64,000 nt of DNA from Desmonostoc muscorum LEGE 12446 (GCF_015207005.2 NZ_JADEXS020000001.1:5541001-5605000), one strand, 5' to 3'; positions 27,194 to 37,182 are shown, counted from the stretch's first letter. Notes: generated from the sequence alone by a model not told the origin. Program-made: numbers and translations.

Positions 27194-28487
27194 AGCTTCC
27201 CTCAACAGATTTTTGGTTTGTAATACGAACGAAATCAATAACTTGCTGTCCAGGCTTAAGGCGCGACAAGACTTCTTTGAAGGCTGGGTCACCGTTGCCG
27301 ATTACGATCAGCTCGGCATGTTCCAACACGGCATCAATGGAATCGGTCATTAGCCGCGAGATATGCGGAATGTAGTTCAGGATATATTCCTTATTAGCCC
27401 CTACGAGTTTGGCTAAGTTGACGTTTTTATCGTATAGTTTTAAGTTTTTTCCCTTGCCGATGAGTGTTTCAATCACATTCACCAACGGGCTTTCACGCAA
27501 GTCATCAGTGCCTGCCTTGAAACTGAATCCCAATATTCCGATCTTTTGCTTGTTTTTCTTGAGGATGGCATCGATGCCGCGATCGATATGTACATTGTTG
27601 CTGGTCAGAACCGACCCAAGCAGGGGTAGGTCGAGGTCTTGACTTTTCGCTGCATAATTCAACGCCCGCACATCCTTCGGCAGACAGGAGCCACCAAAGG
27701 CAAAACCTGGCTTCATGTAATAGGATGAGAGGTTGAGCTTGGTGTCTTTGCAGAATATGTCCATCACTGCGTGGCTATCCACGTCATAAGACTTTGCTAG
27801 CACCCCAATCTCATTAGCGAACGCCACCTTCACCGCGTGCCAAGCATTGTCAGCATATTTCACGAGTTCCGCCACTTCAATGTCTGTCACGATTAAAGGC
27901 GCATTGAGGTGTTTGTAGAGGGAAGCAACAACTTCCGCGCTTTTGGGGTCACTCGCACCGATCACAGTTTTTGGCGGGTTGTAGTAGTCATAAACGGCGG
28001 TACTCTCGCGCAGAAATTCCGGGTTGTTGCAAATGCCGAAGTCGATACCGGCTTTCTTGCCGCTTGTCTCCTCAAGGGTCGGTATCACGAGAGTACGTAG
28101 TGTGCCAGGTAGCACCGTGGAGCGCACGACAACTGTATGAAAATCAGTTTTATCCTTCAGGGCTGCACCGATTTCTTCACAGACTTGCTGAAGATAGGCA
28201 GTGCCCAGATTGCCGTTCGGGCTAGAGGGCGTGCCGACACAGATCAACGATATTTCAGTTTTCATCACCGCGTCATACGCGCTCTTGGTGGCGTACAAAC
28301 GGTTGTTCTGCACTGCTTCCGCAATGAGTGTATCGAGGTCTTTCTCGATGATTGGCGCACGGCCTGCGTTCAAAGCTTCGACTTTTGCGTCCGCTACATC
28401 GACGCCGATTACTTGATGACCATCTTTCGCAAAACAGGCGGCGGTAACGCTGCCGACGTAGCCGAGTCCGAAAATACTAATCCCCAT
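27174..28487 (-). CDS. Nucleotide-sugar 6-dehydrogenase of the GDP-mannose (AlgD-like) type
   Basis: 437 residues with the UDP-glucose/GDP-mannose dehydrogenase fold. The NAD site is FGLGYVGSVTAACFA (residues 6-20), then NPEFLRESTAVYDY, the catalytic cysteine in GFAFGGSCLPKDVRAL, and GFSFKAGTDDLRESP. The FAFGGSCLPKDVRAL form is closest to AlgD/GDP-mannose dehydrogenases, but UDP-glucose use cannot be excluded. It makes a uronic-acid nucleotide by a four-electron oxidation. First gene of a two-gene operon with the glycosyltransferase. G+C content is clearly higher than in surrounding DNA, suggesting transfer. Confidence 0.88.
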   Translation of the reverse strand: MGISIFGLGYVGSVTAACFAKDGHQVIGVDVADAKVEALNAGRAPIIEKDLDTLIAEAVQNNRLYATKSAYDAVMKTEISLICVGTPSSPNGNLGTAYLQQVCEEIGAALKDKTDFHTVVVRSTVLPGTLRTLVIPTLEETSGKKAGIDFGICNNPEFLRESTAVYDYYNPPKTVIGASDPKSAEVVASLYKHLNAPLIVTDIEVAELVKYADNAWHAVKVAFANEIGVLAKSYDVDSHAVMDIFCKDTKLNLSSYYMKPGFAFGGSCLPKDVRALNYAAKSQDLDLPLLGSVLTSNNVHIDRGIDAILKKNKQKIGILGFSFKAGTDDLRESPLVNVIETLIGKGKNLKLYDKNVNLAKLVGANKEYILNYIPHISRLMTDSIDAVLEHAELIVIGNGDPAFKEVLSRLKPGQQVIDFVRITNQKSVEGSYDGICW

Positions 28488-29580
28488 GAAACACCTTTAT
28501 AAAAATAATCACCAGAAGGGAAATTGTTAAATTCTCAAAAACCACGTTTGTTTACATAAAATACGGAGTGGTACAAGCAAAAAACCCCCCTTAATACCAA
28601 TTCACTGTCTCGACCCAAGGAACTATAAAAAATATAAAAACGCTTTTTTCGCTCACGTACGTAAGAACACACTGAGTTAAATACTTATCATGAATGGAAC
28701 ATGAATAGAAGACGTAAGTAAAGTTATTTACTAAATCTTCAAATTATGAAATCTTGTTATCTTTAATACGTTCAAGCTATTTATCAACAAAAGCTTTAAG
28801 ACACAGGGCATGTATGCTCAAGGGATTTACGCCCTTCTGAAGATTGGAAGGAAGCTTTGGGCGATGGTCGGGAGCCAGAGGTTTAAAACTCTCAAAAAGG
28901 GGGAAATTTTGGTGTCTCTCGTCTACGTGCGGTTTGAATCCCCATCTGTTGCCTAGCTTACTGCCTCCAGTTTCCGCTGCCTTCTTTGATAATTGGAATT
29001 CAGTAGTTTCTCAGGATTTATGAAATTGATTGGTAAAAATGGCAAAAAACTTGCCATTGAAAGGGCACTATTGTGAAGCTAAGTCTCAATACTTGATTTT
29101 TTCGGTATTTTCACCAAAAATACTTATCTGTTAAAGAAATGCATTAGACTAAACATAAGTTATTCTTATATGTATACCAGACCCTTTCTATGTAGAATTG
29201 TCCTTTACCTTTACATTATCTTTATAAACCTGTAGAAACTCTGTATAAAAAATTTTGTGTAACCTCAGGGAAAAATCCAACATTCACTAGACCTTGTTGA
29301 GATTGAGTTGTTATTATTGACAAGGTTACGTTTACCTTAGTTGCCCTGGCAGTTGCTTATCCTCGTCCACCGAACCGTGCCTATGGTGGATTGCCCGATT
29401 TAGTAATCAACTATACATGCCTGCCTTAAAGGCAAGACTAGAGTAATTGGGAAATTGAGTTAAAATGCAACTGATGTTGCGATCGGTATTTTGGACAGTA
29501 ATTTTGATATTTATCGACTTGATCGCAAAAAACCTTTTAATCTGGTGTTTTAGGAATGGCGATCGCTACGTTTATGAATC
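28488..29580. other. Long intergenic region, possibly with a structured RNA near 28,800-28,950
   Basis: About 1.1 kb without a supported gene. The 28,800-28,950 part is GC-richer than its surroundings and has small stems (AAGGG/CCCTT, AGAG/CTCT) and the phrase GTGCGGTTTGAATCCCC. It might be a structured RNA or a decayed group II intron end. The rest is AT-rich and includes the promoter of the dehydrogenase operon. Confidence 0.35.
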
Positions 29581-29712
29581 TCAGAAATAGCGATTTAGAA
29601 AATCCTGTGGTGTCAAAATGGGAATTCCGTTAAATTCTCTTAATACCAATAAATCTAGATCGCCAGTGACAATTGCTTGACTGCACGTAACCCACCATAC
29701 AAAGACATAAAT
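29581..29712 (-). pseudogene. C-terminal remnant of a PIN-domain toxin gene
   Basis: Forty-three codons in one frame end in TGA and read SQAIVTGDLDLLVLREFNG then IPILTPQDFLNRYF. This is the C-terminal part of the PIN toxin family of COG1569: the ivTgDxdLL motif carries an acidic metal ligand, and the tail I-x-I-x-TPxxFL is standard. An in-frame stop (29,713-29,715) and a 34-bp inverted repeat lie where the N-terminal two thirds should be, so the gene is dead. It abuts the small two-gene unit below. Confidence 0.7.
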
Positions 29713-29721
29713 TTAATGCCC

Positions 29722-29755
29722 AGATATCTGACTTCTGATCAGAAGTCGGATATCT
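29722..29755 (-). terminator. 17-bp inverted repeat after the DUF6887-like gene
   Basis: AGATATCTGACTTCTGA and TCAGAAGTCGGATATCT pair with one mismatch and no loop beyond the centre, 36 bp past the stop codon. Terminator or 3' border of a small mobile unit. Confidence 0.55.
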
Positions 29756-29790
29756 ATCTTGATAAGCTTCGTTTGCTTGTTGTAGAAGGT

Positions 29791-30003
29791 TTAAGTTTGC
29801 TTTCGTAGTCTTTCCAAGTTCTGTTGATGTAACTCTGGGAAGTGTTCTAAATCATCTATTGACTGCGGGGCAGGAAAGATTACAGCCTCTTCAGAGGTGA
29901 ATCTATCTAAATAAATTTCAAAAGCTTCATTTTCTTCTCTGTGGTCAAGGATATATTGACGCAATTGGGCACGGGGCATTGTCAGAAAATCTGGCTTACT
30001 CAT
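29791..30003 (-). CDS. DUF6887-like small protein, second gene of a coupled pair
   Basis: 70 residues: MSKPDFLTMPRAQLRQYILDHREENEAFEIYLDRF, then an acidic tail with DLEHFPELHQQNLERLRKQ. I recall this N terminus from small cyanobacterial proteins annotated as DUF6887, usually next to DUF6888. Function is unknown. The pairing, small size and coupled translation resemble toxin-antitoxin modules, but that is inference. Its ATG overlaps the stop of the gene before it (ATGA). Confidence 0.7.
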   Translation of the reverse strand: MSKPDFLTMPRAQLRQYILDHREENEAFEIYLDRFTSEEAVIFPAPQSIDDLEHFPELHQQNLERLRKQT

Positions 30004-30173
30004 ATATATCTCGACTTCCCGTCTAGGTAAATTATAATTTCATTTTCTGCACCAGCAAGAATTACAATATTTTTTGTTCGTTCATCGATTCGCACTAAAA
30101 ACCCAGGTAAATACATTTTAGTAGCCCAAAAAGTTAAGATAAACAACGTTTTCAATTGTTCTACAGTAGGCAT
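30000..30173 (-). CDS. DUF6888-like small protein, first gene of a coupled pair
   Basis: 57 residues, below usual gene-calling size: MPTVEQLKTLFILTFWATKM, then YLPGFLVRIDERTKNIVILAGAE and NEIIIYLDGKSRYI. The pattern PT-x-EQ ... RxDxRTxNIxILAG ... I-x-I-x-x-x-G is what I recall for DUF6888. The stop TGA shares bases with the next start, so the two are translated together. Function is unknown. The 256 bp upstream contain a HIP1 site and the divergent promoter of the XRE regulator gene. Confidence 0.72.
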   Translation of the reverse strand: MPTVEQLKTLFILTFWATKMYLPGFLVRIDERTKNIVILAGAENEIIIYLDGKSRYI

Positions 30174-30429
30174 ATTTAAATTATTACTACAACAGATTTT
30201 TTGCTCTGACCTGATTTGGGCTAGGTTGATATCTTTGGACTGTGAAGTTGTCTAAACATGTTTTATGCATATTGCCTCCGTTATAATACATAAGTAAGGG
30301 ATTCCCGCGTTTGCCAGAGGGAGACGCGATCGCTTATAAAAGAAGATAGTTAATAAATTTTCCTCAATTGCCATTTAATGTCAATTGATTTAATAAAAGG
30401 TTTCAATATTTTCGAGGGGAGCATGGGAT

Positions 30430-30720
30430 ATGGATATGCAAGTCCTGAGAGAACGTGCTGGTCTTAGCCGTGCGGAGGTGGCCTTCAGGCTTGCAATTAG
30501 TGAAACGAGTGTTCGCAACTGGGAAGCTGGGCGTACTGAACCTACAATGACACCAAAAAAATATTTAGATGCTTTGCGTCTGTTCAAATGTACCCCTGAA
30601 GAGTTGGCAGCGGCAAGTGAAAAGTCAATTAATCAGCGACATAAACGCAAACCAGGCAGACCGAGACGCTTTCCAGACAGTCAAGTATCTCAAGTAACTG
30701 ATTCTCCAGTTTGTAGCTGA
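30430..30720 (+). CDS. XRE-family helix-turn-helix protein
   Basis: 96 residues. Residues 2-60 form a Cro/CI-type HTH: LRERAGLSRAEVAFRLAISETSVRNWEAGRTEPTMTPKKYLDALRLFKCTPEEL. The tail is basic (RHKRKPGRPRRFP), containing an AT-hook-like GRPRR. It is a likely transcription regulator; the target is unknown. Divergent from the DUF6888/DUF6887 pair with a 256-bp intergenic region, so it may control that pair. RBS GAGGGGAGC lies upstream of the ATG. Confidence 0.85.
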   Translation: MDMQVLRERAGLSRAEVAFRLAISETSVRNWEAGRTEPTMTPKKYLDALRLFKCTPEELAAASEKSINQRHKRKPGRPRRFPDSQVSQVTDSPVCS

Positions 30721-31374
30721 TAACTTGCATAGGAAGAATTCAGGAGTCAGAATTATTCTGGATAAAATCTAACTTAGGAGTGTAGATTTATTGATTCGCA
30801 ACTCCTAATCTAGGGTTCGCTAGGTATTTTGCTAACCTAATGTTTCTCAGGTATTGGTGCGTTAAGCTGATGGTAAAGCAGTACAAGTCAGGCATTTGAC
30901 CATTAGCTACTCATTCTGCCTCTGTTATGGAGTTAAAGTTTGACGTTTGATTCTGCTCCAGTGAAGAGAGTTCCGCTTCTACGACTGCTGGAAACATAGG
31001 GATTTTGAGCTTGGTTGACAAACTTTCTCACGCCTGATGTGTCAAAAATCAACACTGTTACCCGATCTGTTTGATGGCTGGTTTTCGAGACATAATACTA
31101 CCGTATATTTACGGTAATTGTTGAATAGGGTAATAACTTTGATATATTTGTCTCGGCAATTAGTCCCTGGTTAGGGGGAAAATAGCAACTAAACAGACAG
31201 CACAGGAGATGAGAAATCACAAACAATCAACAAAGAAACTTTTTAGCAATTCTTAGGGTTTATGCCTGGGGCGGTTAGTTTAAACAATCCAAACTCTAAC
31301 TAGTGCGATCGCTCACGGTATTTGCCACAACCACACGATAAAATTCTAAAACCATAATCGTACTAAAGGTCTAA
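30721..31374. other. Intergenic region upstream of pdhB
   Basis: 654 bp with no supported gene. It holds repeat text GAATTCAGGAGTCAGAATT at about 30,737, a HIP1 site shortly before pdhB, and presumably the pdhB promoter. Confidence 0.45.
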
Positions 31375-32358
31375 ATGGCAGAAACACTATTCTTCAACGC
31401 CTTGCGTGAAGCCATTGATGAAGAAATGGCGCGTGACTCCAGCGTATTTGTTCTCGGTGAAGACGTAGGACACTACGGCGGTTCCTACAAAGTTACCAAA
31501 GACCTGTACCAAAAGTATGGCGAACTCCGAATTCTAGACACCCCCATTGCCGAAAATAGCTTTACTGGGATGGCAGTGGGAGCAGCCATGACTGGATTGC
31601 GCCCCATCATCGAAGGTATGAATATGGGCTTCTTACTCCTGGCGTTCAATCAAATATCCAACAACGCGGGGATGCTGCGCTATACCTCTGGCGGTAACTT
31701 CAAAATTCCGATGGTAATTCGCGGTCCCGGAGGTGTGGGACGGCAGCTAGGGGCTGAACATTCCCAACGACTAGAAACCTACTTTCAAGCGGTGCCAGGG
31801 TTGAAGATTGTTGCCTGTTCCACACCCAGAAACGCTAAAGGACTACTAAAATCTGCTATCCGTGATGATAATCCGGTGTTGTTCTTTGAACACGTTCTGC
31901 TTTACAACTTGAAAGAAGACTTACCAGAAGAAGAATACCTGCTCCCCCTGGATAAAGCAGAGCTTGTGCGTCAAGGTAAAGATGTCACAATTATCACTTA
32001 TTCCCGGATGCGCCATCATGTGCTGCAAGCAGTAAAAACTCTTGAAAAACAAGGATACGATCCAGAAGTTATTGATTTAATATCCCTCAAACCATTAGAT
32101 TTTGATACCATTGGTGCATCAGTAAGAAAAACCCATAAAGTCATTGTTGTGGAAGAATCCATGCGAACTGCGGGTATAGGAGCAGAAGTCATCGCTTCAA
32201 TTAACGATCGCTTATTCGATGAATTGGATGCCCCAGTACTGCGGCTTTCTTCCCAAGATATCCCCACACCATATAACGGCAATCTGGAGCGACTCACAAT
32301 TGTCCAGCCAGAGCAAATAGTGGAAGCTGTGGAGAAAATGGTAGCGTTGCGGGTGTAG
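31375..32358 (+). CDS. pdhB: Pyruvate dehydrogenase E1 component, beta subunit
   Basis: 327 residues, full length. N-terminal [38 protein letters not shown] and [24 protein letters not shown] are typical of E1-beta, as is the C-terminal [16 protein letters not shown]. With E1-alpha it decarboxylates pyruvate using thiamine diphosphate; this subunit supplies part of the cofactor pocket. The alpha subunit gene is elsewhere. secD and secF follow on the same strand after a repeat-rich gap, an order seen in other cyanobacteria. Confidence 0.95.
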   Translation: MAETLFFNALREAIDEEMARDSSVFVLGEDVGHYGGSYKVTKDLYQKYGELRILDTPIAENSFTGMAVGAAMTGLRPIIEGMNMGFLLLAFNQISNNAGMLRYTSGGNFKIPMVIRGPGGVGRQLGAEHSQRLETYFQAVPGLKIVACSTPRNAKGLLKSAIRDDNPVLFFEHVLLYNLKEDLPEEEYLLPLDKAELVRQGKDVTIITYSRMRHHVLQAVKTLEKQGYDPEVIDLISLKPLDFDTIGASVRKTHKVIVVEESMRTAGIGAEVIASINDRLFDELDAPVLRLSSQDIPTPYNGNLERLTIVQPEQIVEAVEKMVALRV

Positions 32359-32495
32359 GGAGTGGGGAATAGGGAAGATGAGGGAGATGAGGGGGATGAG
32401 GGAGTATGGGGAGATTATAAAAAGCTTCCCAACTTCCCACTCTTCCCTCACTCCCCACTGCCCACTCCCCACTGCCCACTCCCCACTTTCCATTC
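32357..32495. repeat. Short tandem repeats between pdhB and secD
   Basis: GGGGATGAGG and GAGATGAGG units, followed by CCCACT/CCCCACTGCC units; the two halves are complementary and can form a hairpin. Confidence 0.7.
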
Positions 32496-32547
32496 ATAAC
32501 TCCACAAAAGAGCGCTATTATAGCCTTTGTCAGTTGCGAGTTATGGT

Positions 32548-33957
32548 ATGCAAAGACAGCGATCGCTATTAATCTTGATTTTAGTTCTGGTAATCGCCGC
32601 TATCACGGTGATTGCAACAATTCCGATACCTCTTGGACTTGACTTGCGGGGAGGTTCACAGCTAACAATTCAGGTGAAACCATCAGCGGAAATTCCCAAA
32701 ATCACCGAACGAGAATTGGAAGGTGTGAAGAAAGTTGTCGAAGGTCGGATTAATGGTCTGGGTGTTTCTGAGCCAGTGATTCAAACAGTCGGCGCAGATA
32801 AGATATTGGTGCAACTCCCAGGAGTCAATGACCCAGAGCAAGCTGAACGGGTGCTAGGGGGTACGGCACAATTGGAATTTCGCACCCAAAAGCCGAATAC
32901 AGAAACTCAACTGTTAGCTTTCCAAGGATCGCGAGCTGAATTGAAGGCAAAGCAAGAAGAGTTGAGAAAGAGCAGCGATAAAGCGGCAATTGCCAAAAAT
33001 CAAGAAGATTTAGAGAAAAATAATCAAGCGATCGCTGAATTGTTTGAAAGCACGAATCCTCCCTTAATTGGCAAATACCTCAAGGATGCCTATGGCGAAC
33101 CCACTCAAGGTAACAATTGGAATGTTGCCATTCGCTTCGACCAAAAGGGTGGTGAACTGTTTGCCCAACTCACAAAAAACCTTGCCGGTACTGGGCGTAG
33201 TATTGGTGTTTTTCTCGACAATGAACTGATCAGCGCTCCTACCGTCGGTATAGAATTTGCCGCCACTGGTATTACTGGCGGTTCAGCCGTGATTACCGGT
33301 CGATTTACCGCACAACAAGCTAATGACTTGGGTGTACAGCTACGGGGTGGCGCATTACCCGTACCAGTGGAAATTGCAGAGATCCGGACTGTTGGGGCAA
33401 CTTTAGGTAAAGACAGCATCACTAGCAGTATTTATGCTGGTATCGGTGGTCTAACTTTAGTATTAATATTTATGGTGGTCTACTATAGACTACCAGGACT
33501 GATTGCTGACATAGCACTATTGATCTACGCCTTGTTGACCTGGGCTACCTTTGCTTTGTTGGGTATTACCCTGACTCTGCCAGGAATTGCTGGTTTTATT
33601 CTCAGTATTGGCATGGCAGTGGATGCCAATGTGCTAATTTTTGAGCGGACGCGGGAAGAATTGCAAGCAGGTAAATCCCTTTATCGTTCTGTAGAGTCTG
33701 GTTTTTACCGTGCCTTTTCCAGTATTTTAGATGGCAACGTGACTACAGTTATCGCCTGTGCTGCACTATTCTGGCTAGGCGCTGGTTTGGTCAAAGGTTT
33801 TGCCCTAACTTTAGCTTTGGGCGTAGCGGTGAGTATGTTTACAGCAATTACCTGTAGTCGCACCTTGATGTTTTTAGCAATTACAATTCCCGCACTCAAA
33901 AAACCAGAACTTTTCTCTCCGAACCTGCCAACATCGAATAAGGCAGAGGTGGCCTAA
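32548..33957 (+). CDS. secD: Protein translocase subunit SecD
   Basis: 469 residues from the ATG at 32,548 ([18 protein letters not shown]); an earlier TTG would add seven residues of no value. It has one N-terminal helix, the conserved [14 protein letters not shown], a large periplasmic/lumenal domain with a cyanobacterial insert of charged residues (about residues 120-165), and five helices near the C terminus with [26 protein letters not shown]. SecD with SecF uses the proton gradient to pull proteins through SecYEG. The stop overlaps the secF start by one base. Confidence 0.96.
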   Translation: MQRQRSLLILILVLVIAAITVIATIPIPLGLDLRGGSQLTIQVKPSAEIPKITERELEGVKKVVEGRINGLGVSEPVIQTVGADKILVQLPGVNDPEQAERVLGGTAQLEFRTQKPNTETQLLAFQGSRAELKAKQEELRKSSDKAAIAKNQEDLEKNNQAIAELFESTNPPLIGKYLKDAYGEPTQGNNWNVAIRFDQKGGELFAQLTKNLAGTGRSIGVFLDNELISAPTVGIEFAATGITGGSAVITGRFTAQQANDLGVQLRGGALPVPVEIAEIRTVGATLGKDSITSSIYAGIGGLTLVLIFMVVYYRLPGLIADIALLIYALLTWATFALLGITLTLPGIAGFILSIGMAVDANVLIFERTREELQAGKSLYRSVESGFYRAFSSILDGNVTTVIACAALFWLGAGLVKGFALTLALGVAVSMFTAITCSRTLMFLAITIPALKKPELFSPNLPTSNKAEVA

Positions 33958-34943
33958 TGAAACTGAGTATTAATAAATCGCGATCGCTGTGGTGGGCTAT
34001 TTCTAGTGCCATCATTCTGGCTGGTATCATCTCAATGGTGATTTCTTGGCAAAACCCCGACATCAAAGCACCCCTACGTCCCAGTTTGGATTTTGTCGGT
34101 GGTACACGATTGCAGTTTGAACGAGATTGCACCAAACCCGGTAACTGCGACCAGCCAATTGATATCAATGTTGTTCGAGAAGTAGCTAAAACTCAGGGAC
34201 TCGGCGATAGCAGCATCCAAATTGTCGCTGACAAAGGCACAGGCGCAGAAAATGGTATATTGATCCGCACAAAAAGCTTGGATCGCAACCAGCGTAGCAA
34301 CTTACAAAATGCCTTAAGCGAAAAAATCGGTACTTTTGACGACCAAAAAAATCAATTTGACACCGTTGGTCCTACTCTAGGCGCAGAGCTATTTAGGTCT
34401 GGGGTAATAGCTCTGATAGTTTCCTTTGCGGGTATCATTATTTACTTGAGTTTTCGCTTCCAGTTGGATTATGCGGTGTTTGCGATCGTTGCCCTATTTC
34501 ATGATGTTGTGATTACGGCAGGGATTTTTTCGATTTTGGGTTTAGTATTGGGTACTGAAGTCGATAGCTTATTTATCGTTGCTCTACTGACGATTACAGG
34601 TTTTTCAGTCAACGATACAGTGGTGATTTACGATCGCATTCGAGAAACCCTGACAATTAATCCCGACGCTGCGATCGCTGACATTGTGGATGATGCCGTA
34701 AACCAAACCCTAGCAAGGTCTATCAACACCACCTTAACCACGATGCTATCATTGTTCGCTATCTTTCTGTTTGGGGGAGAAACACTGAAAAACTTTGCCT
34801 TAGCTTTAATTATTGGCTTTACCGCCGGTGCTTATTCAAGTATTTTCATCGCCAGTACTCTTTTAACTTTATGGCGAGAACGTAGCGGTCAATCTCAGAC
34901 AGTAGTTAATGCTGAATCAATTGATACATCACCTGGTAATTAA
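33957..34943 (+). CDS. secF: Protein translocase subunit SecF
   Basis: 328 residues. Conserved marks are [46 protein letters not shown] and [19 protein letters not shown], with six predicted helices. It is the partner of SecD in the proton-driven Sec accessory complex of the cytoplasmic and thylakoid membranes. The ATG shares its first base with the secD stop codon, so translation is coupled. The C-terminal tail is short and polar. Confidence 0.96.
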   Translation: MKLSINKSRSLWWAISSAIILAGIISMVISWQNPDIKAPLRPSLDFVGGTRLQFERDCTKPGNCDQPIDINVVREVAKTQGLGDSSIQIVADKGTGAENGILIRTKSLDRNQRSNLQNALSEKIGTFDDQKNQFDTVGPTLGAELFRSGVIALIVSFAGIIIYLSFRFQLDYAVFAIVALFHDVVITAGIFSILGLVLGTEVDSLFIVALLTITGFSVNDTVVIYDRIRETLTINPDAAIADIVDDAVNQTLARSINTTLTTMLSLFAIFLFGGETLKNFALALIIGFTAGAYSSIFIASTLLTLWRERSGQSQTVVNAESIDTSPGN

Positions 34944-34984
34944 TCATTGGGCATTGACAAAGAATAACTAATGACAAAGGACAA

Positions 34985-35356
34985 ATGACAACTGATCCAT
35001 CATTTGCTCAACAAGTACAAAGGCTATACCAACTGACAGTATATGGTAGATGGTTGTTTGTGAGCTGTTTATGGCTGACCATTGCGCCCCTTTGCCTGTG
35101 GAATTTACGTACAGAAATTTCTCTGTGGCAACAATATTTTACTTGGGTAGCAGTGCGATATGGACTTTTGTATCATCCACTGTCTACTTTTGGTTTAGCC
35201 TTTTGTATTGGGATGACTGCTGCTGTATTAGTTTGGCAAAGTCGCAATATCTTACTGGGATTACCAGAGCAAGAAAAACAACGTTTAGAAAAACAAGTTT
35301 ATCGAATACGTCAGCAAGGACCAACTCATCCTTTATGGAAGTGGGTTTGTCAATGA
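34985..35356 (+). CDS. Conserved cyanobacterial two-helix membrane protein
   Basis: 123 residues with two hydrophobic helices (about 22-42 and 63-85) and a basic C-terminal tail (PEQEKQRLEKQVYRIRQQGP-THPLWKW). The name of the family is not known to me. It starts 41 bp after secF on the same strand and is probably co-transcribed, so a role near the Sec machinery is possible but unproven. Confidence 0.65.
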   Translation: MTTDPSFAQQVQRLYQLTVYGRWLFVSCLWLTIAPLCLWNLRTEISLWQQYFTWVAVRYGLLYHPLSTFGLAFCIGMTAAVLVWQSRNILLGLPEQEKQRLEKQVYRIRQQGPTHPLWKWVCQ

Positions 35357-35545
35357 ATATTGCCTTAGCTGATTGACAATGTTGGCGACAATTCATCTCG
35401 CCCCTAACCTCAGGGTATAGCGGAAGCCTTCTTGTGGCATTCAGGTAAAGCCAGAAAATCGTTGCATATACATATACACGTTCAGCAATTTCTAGCAAAA
35501 TATGACTTAGCAATAGCTAAGATACAGCCAAAGTGAGTGCCATAC

Positions 35546-36019
35546 ATGAACAATCCTCAAATTGAATTTAGCGATCGCAAATCTGAAATTGACCTTTACC
35601 AACTCCAAGAACTGTTAAACATTTCAGCTTTTTGGGCAAAAGGCCGCAGTATTGAGGATTTAAGTATAGCTATTGCCAACAGTGAGCCAGTAATTTCCGT
35701 TTGGGATCATGAGAGTGAGCGACTTATTGGCTTTGCTAGAGCAACATCTGATGGCATATATCGCGCTACGATTTGGGATGTTGTGATTCATCCAGAGTAT
35801 CGAAATATTGGTTTGGGAAGCAATTTAGTGGAAAATGTTTTGAGCCACCCCCGCATGAGATGGGTTGAGCGCGTTTATTTAATGACTACTCACCAACAGG
35901 AATTCTACAAAAAGATTGGTTTCCAGCCTAATACTACGACTACGATGGTGCTACATAACCTCGCTAACCTTAGTTTGGTTCCTGATACAGAAATTCAGCT
36001 TCAAGAATCACCGAAATAG
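35546..36019 (+). CDS. GNAT family N-acetyltransferase
   Basis: 157 residues from the ATG at 35,546. A single GNAT domain with the acetyl-CoA loop at HPEYRNIGLGSNLVENVL and the beta-4 strand [22 protein letters not shown]. The C-terminal region YLMTTHQQEFYKKIGFQPN is typical. Acceptor unknown. It is clearly related to the acetyltransferase at 45,761-46,312: [10 protein letters not shown] and ATIWDVV are identical in both. Short non-overlapping gap behind the preceding gene. Confidence 0.88.
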   Translation: MNNPQIEFSDRKSEIDLYQLQELLNISAFWAKGRSIEDLSIAIANSEPVISVWDHESERLIGFARATSDGIYRATIWDVVIHPEYRNIGLGSNLVENVLSHPRMRWVERVYLMTTHQQEFYKKIGFQPNTTTTMVLHNLANLSLVPDTEIQLQESPK

Positions 36020-36099
36020 TCCTGAGTGAGGAGTTAGAAGTTAGGAGTGAGTAGTTATACCAATTTTAAAAAAGAATGTGACAAATAGACCATTTGTAG

Positions 36100-36119
36100 A
36101 GACGCGATTCATCGCGTCT
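36100..36119. repeat. Palindromic dispersed repeat
   Basis: AGACGCGATTCATCGCGTCT, a 9-bp stem with a 2-nt centre preceded by TTGTAG. A related longer hairpin is at 60,215. STRR-type repeats surround it from about 36,020 to 36,215. Confidence 0.7.
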
Positions 36120-36214
36120 TCATCCAAGAATGTGTTGCAATCATCAATTGAATTGGTATTATTTATTCCCCTTGTCCCATCATCTCCCCCATCTCCCGAC
36201 TCCCCACTCCCTAC

Positions 36215-37150
36215 TCACCCCTCAGCACTACTAAATAGGGGAATAGAAATTTGTAGTCTGCTCATTTCCTGGGATGGTTCCTTGTCAATTGGAGAAGGCA
36301 AGATTTCTAGTTTTCCTCCCAGAACTTCCACCAGAGTCTGATTAATTAATAGCCTCATTCCTGGAGAAAGATTAGCGTTCTCTAGCTTCACCTGGCTTGG
36401 CTGATCTTCAGATTTTATCAAGTCAATTGGCTCACTCCAAGGTATGGCATGGGTTGGTACATCCAGCCAAATATTCACAAAATTACTTTTAGAGACAGTG
36501 CTGCTGGAAATATAGATACTGCCTTCTTCCATTTGAGTAATAGCAGTGTCTATTAAACTGATTAATATTTGGCGGAGCCAGAGATAATCTGCCAAAACAT
36601 AAATTTCTGGGTCGGCGGGTAACAATTGCAAGGGAAAATTGCGATTTGCCGCCAGCATATAAGTTAAGTTATAAACCTCCTCCAAAATATTGGCTAAGGG
36701 TCTGGGCTGAATATCTAGTTTATTTGTACCATGCTCGGTTCTGGCAACATTGATAATTTCATCCATTAGCTTCAGCAGTTTTAGCGTTCGCTCATGAGCT
36801 TGGACAATAAATTCTCGTTCTTCAGCAGGATTTTCACAGAGATCTGACAAAATTAATTGATGTAAACCAATTAAACCATTGAGAGGCGATCGCAATTCAT
36901 GGGTTGTCCGCGCCAAAAAACCAGCTTTAAATAGGCTCATCTCCCTTGCCATTTGGTATGCCAACTGCGTTTGCTGCATTTGTTGCGATATTGATGGCAT
37001 ATCCTGTTGGTCTAATGTCGCTACTGGGGATAAGCTAGATGAAGAGTTTGGCGATGCCTCCCGCGGGCGTAGCCATCGCGCAAATAATCGACGAAAACCT
37101 AGACCTAGTGCTATTCCTGCTCCTAAATATATCCAGTTACTCCAATTCAT
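36215..37150 (-). CDS. Membrane-anchored histidine-kinase-like protein with a degenerate ATP-binding domain
   Basis: 311 residues. One N-terminal membrane helix (5-22), a short linker, then a dimerisation domain with H box FLARTTHELRSPLNGLIGL (His84). The C-terminal half has the helices of an HATPase domain (LRQILISLIDTAITQM) but lacks the N-box asparagine and any clear DxGxG or GxGxG loop, so ATP binding is doubtful. It might accept a phosphate from another kinase or act as a dimeric scaffold. No response regulator is adjacent. Residues about 26-33 are encoded by a dispersed repeat inserted in the gene. Confidence 0.75.
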   Translation of the reverse strand: MNWSNWIYLGAGIALGLGFRRLFARWLRPREASPNSSSSLSPVATLDQQDMPSISQQMQQTQLAYQMAREMSLFKAGFLARTTHELRSPLNGLIGLHQLILSDLCENPAEEREFIVQAHERTLKLLKLMDEIINVARTEHGTNKLDIQPRPLANILEEVYNLTYMLAANRNFPLQLLPADPEIYVLADYLWLRQILISLIDTAITQMEEGSIYISSSTVSKSNFVNIWLDVPTHAIPWSEPIDLIKSEDQPSQVKLENANLSPGMRLLINQTLVEVLGGKLEILPSPIDKEPSQEMSRLQISIPLFSSAEG

Positions 37151-37182
37151 ATTTTGGCAATTATTAACTTGTTAATTGACCA

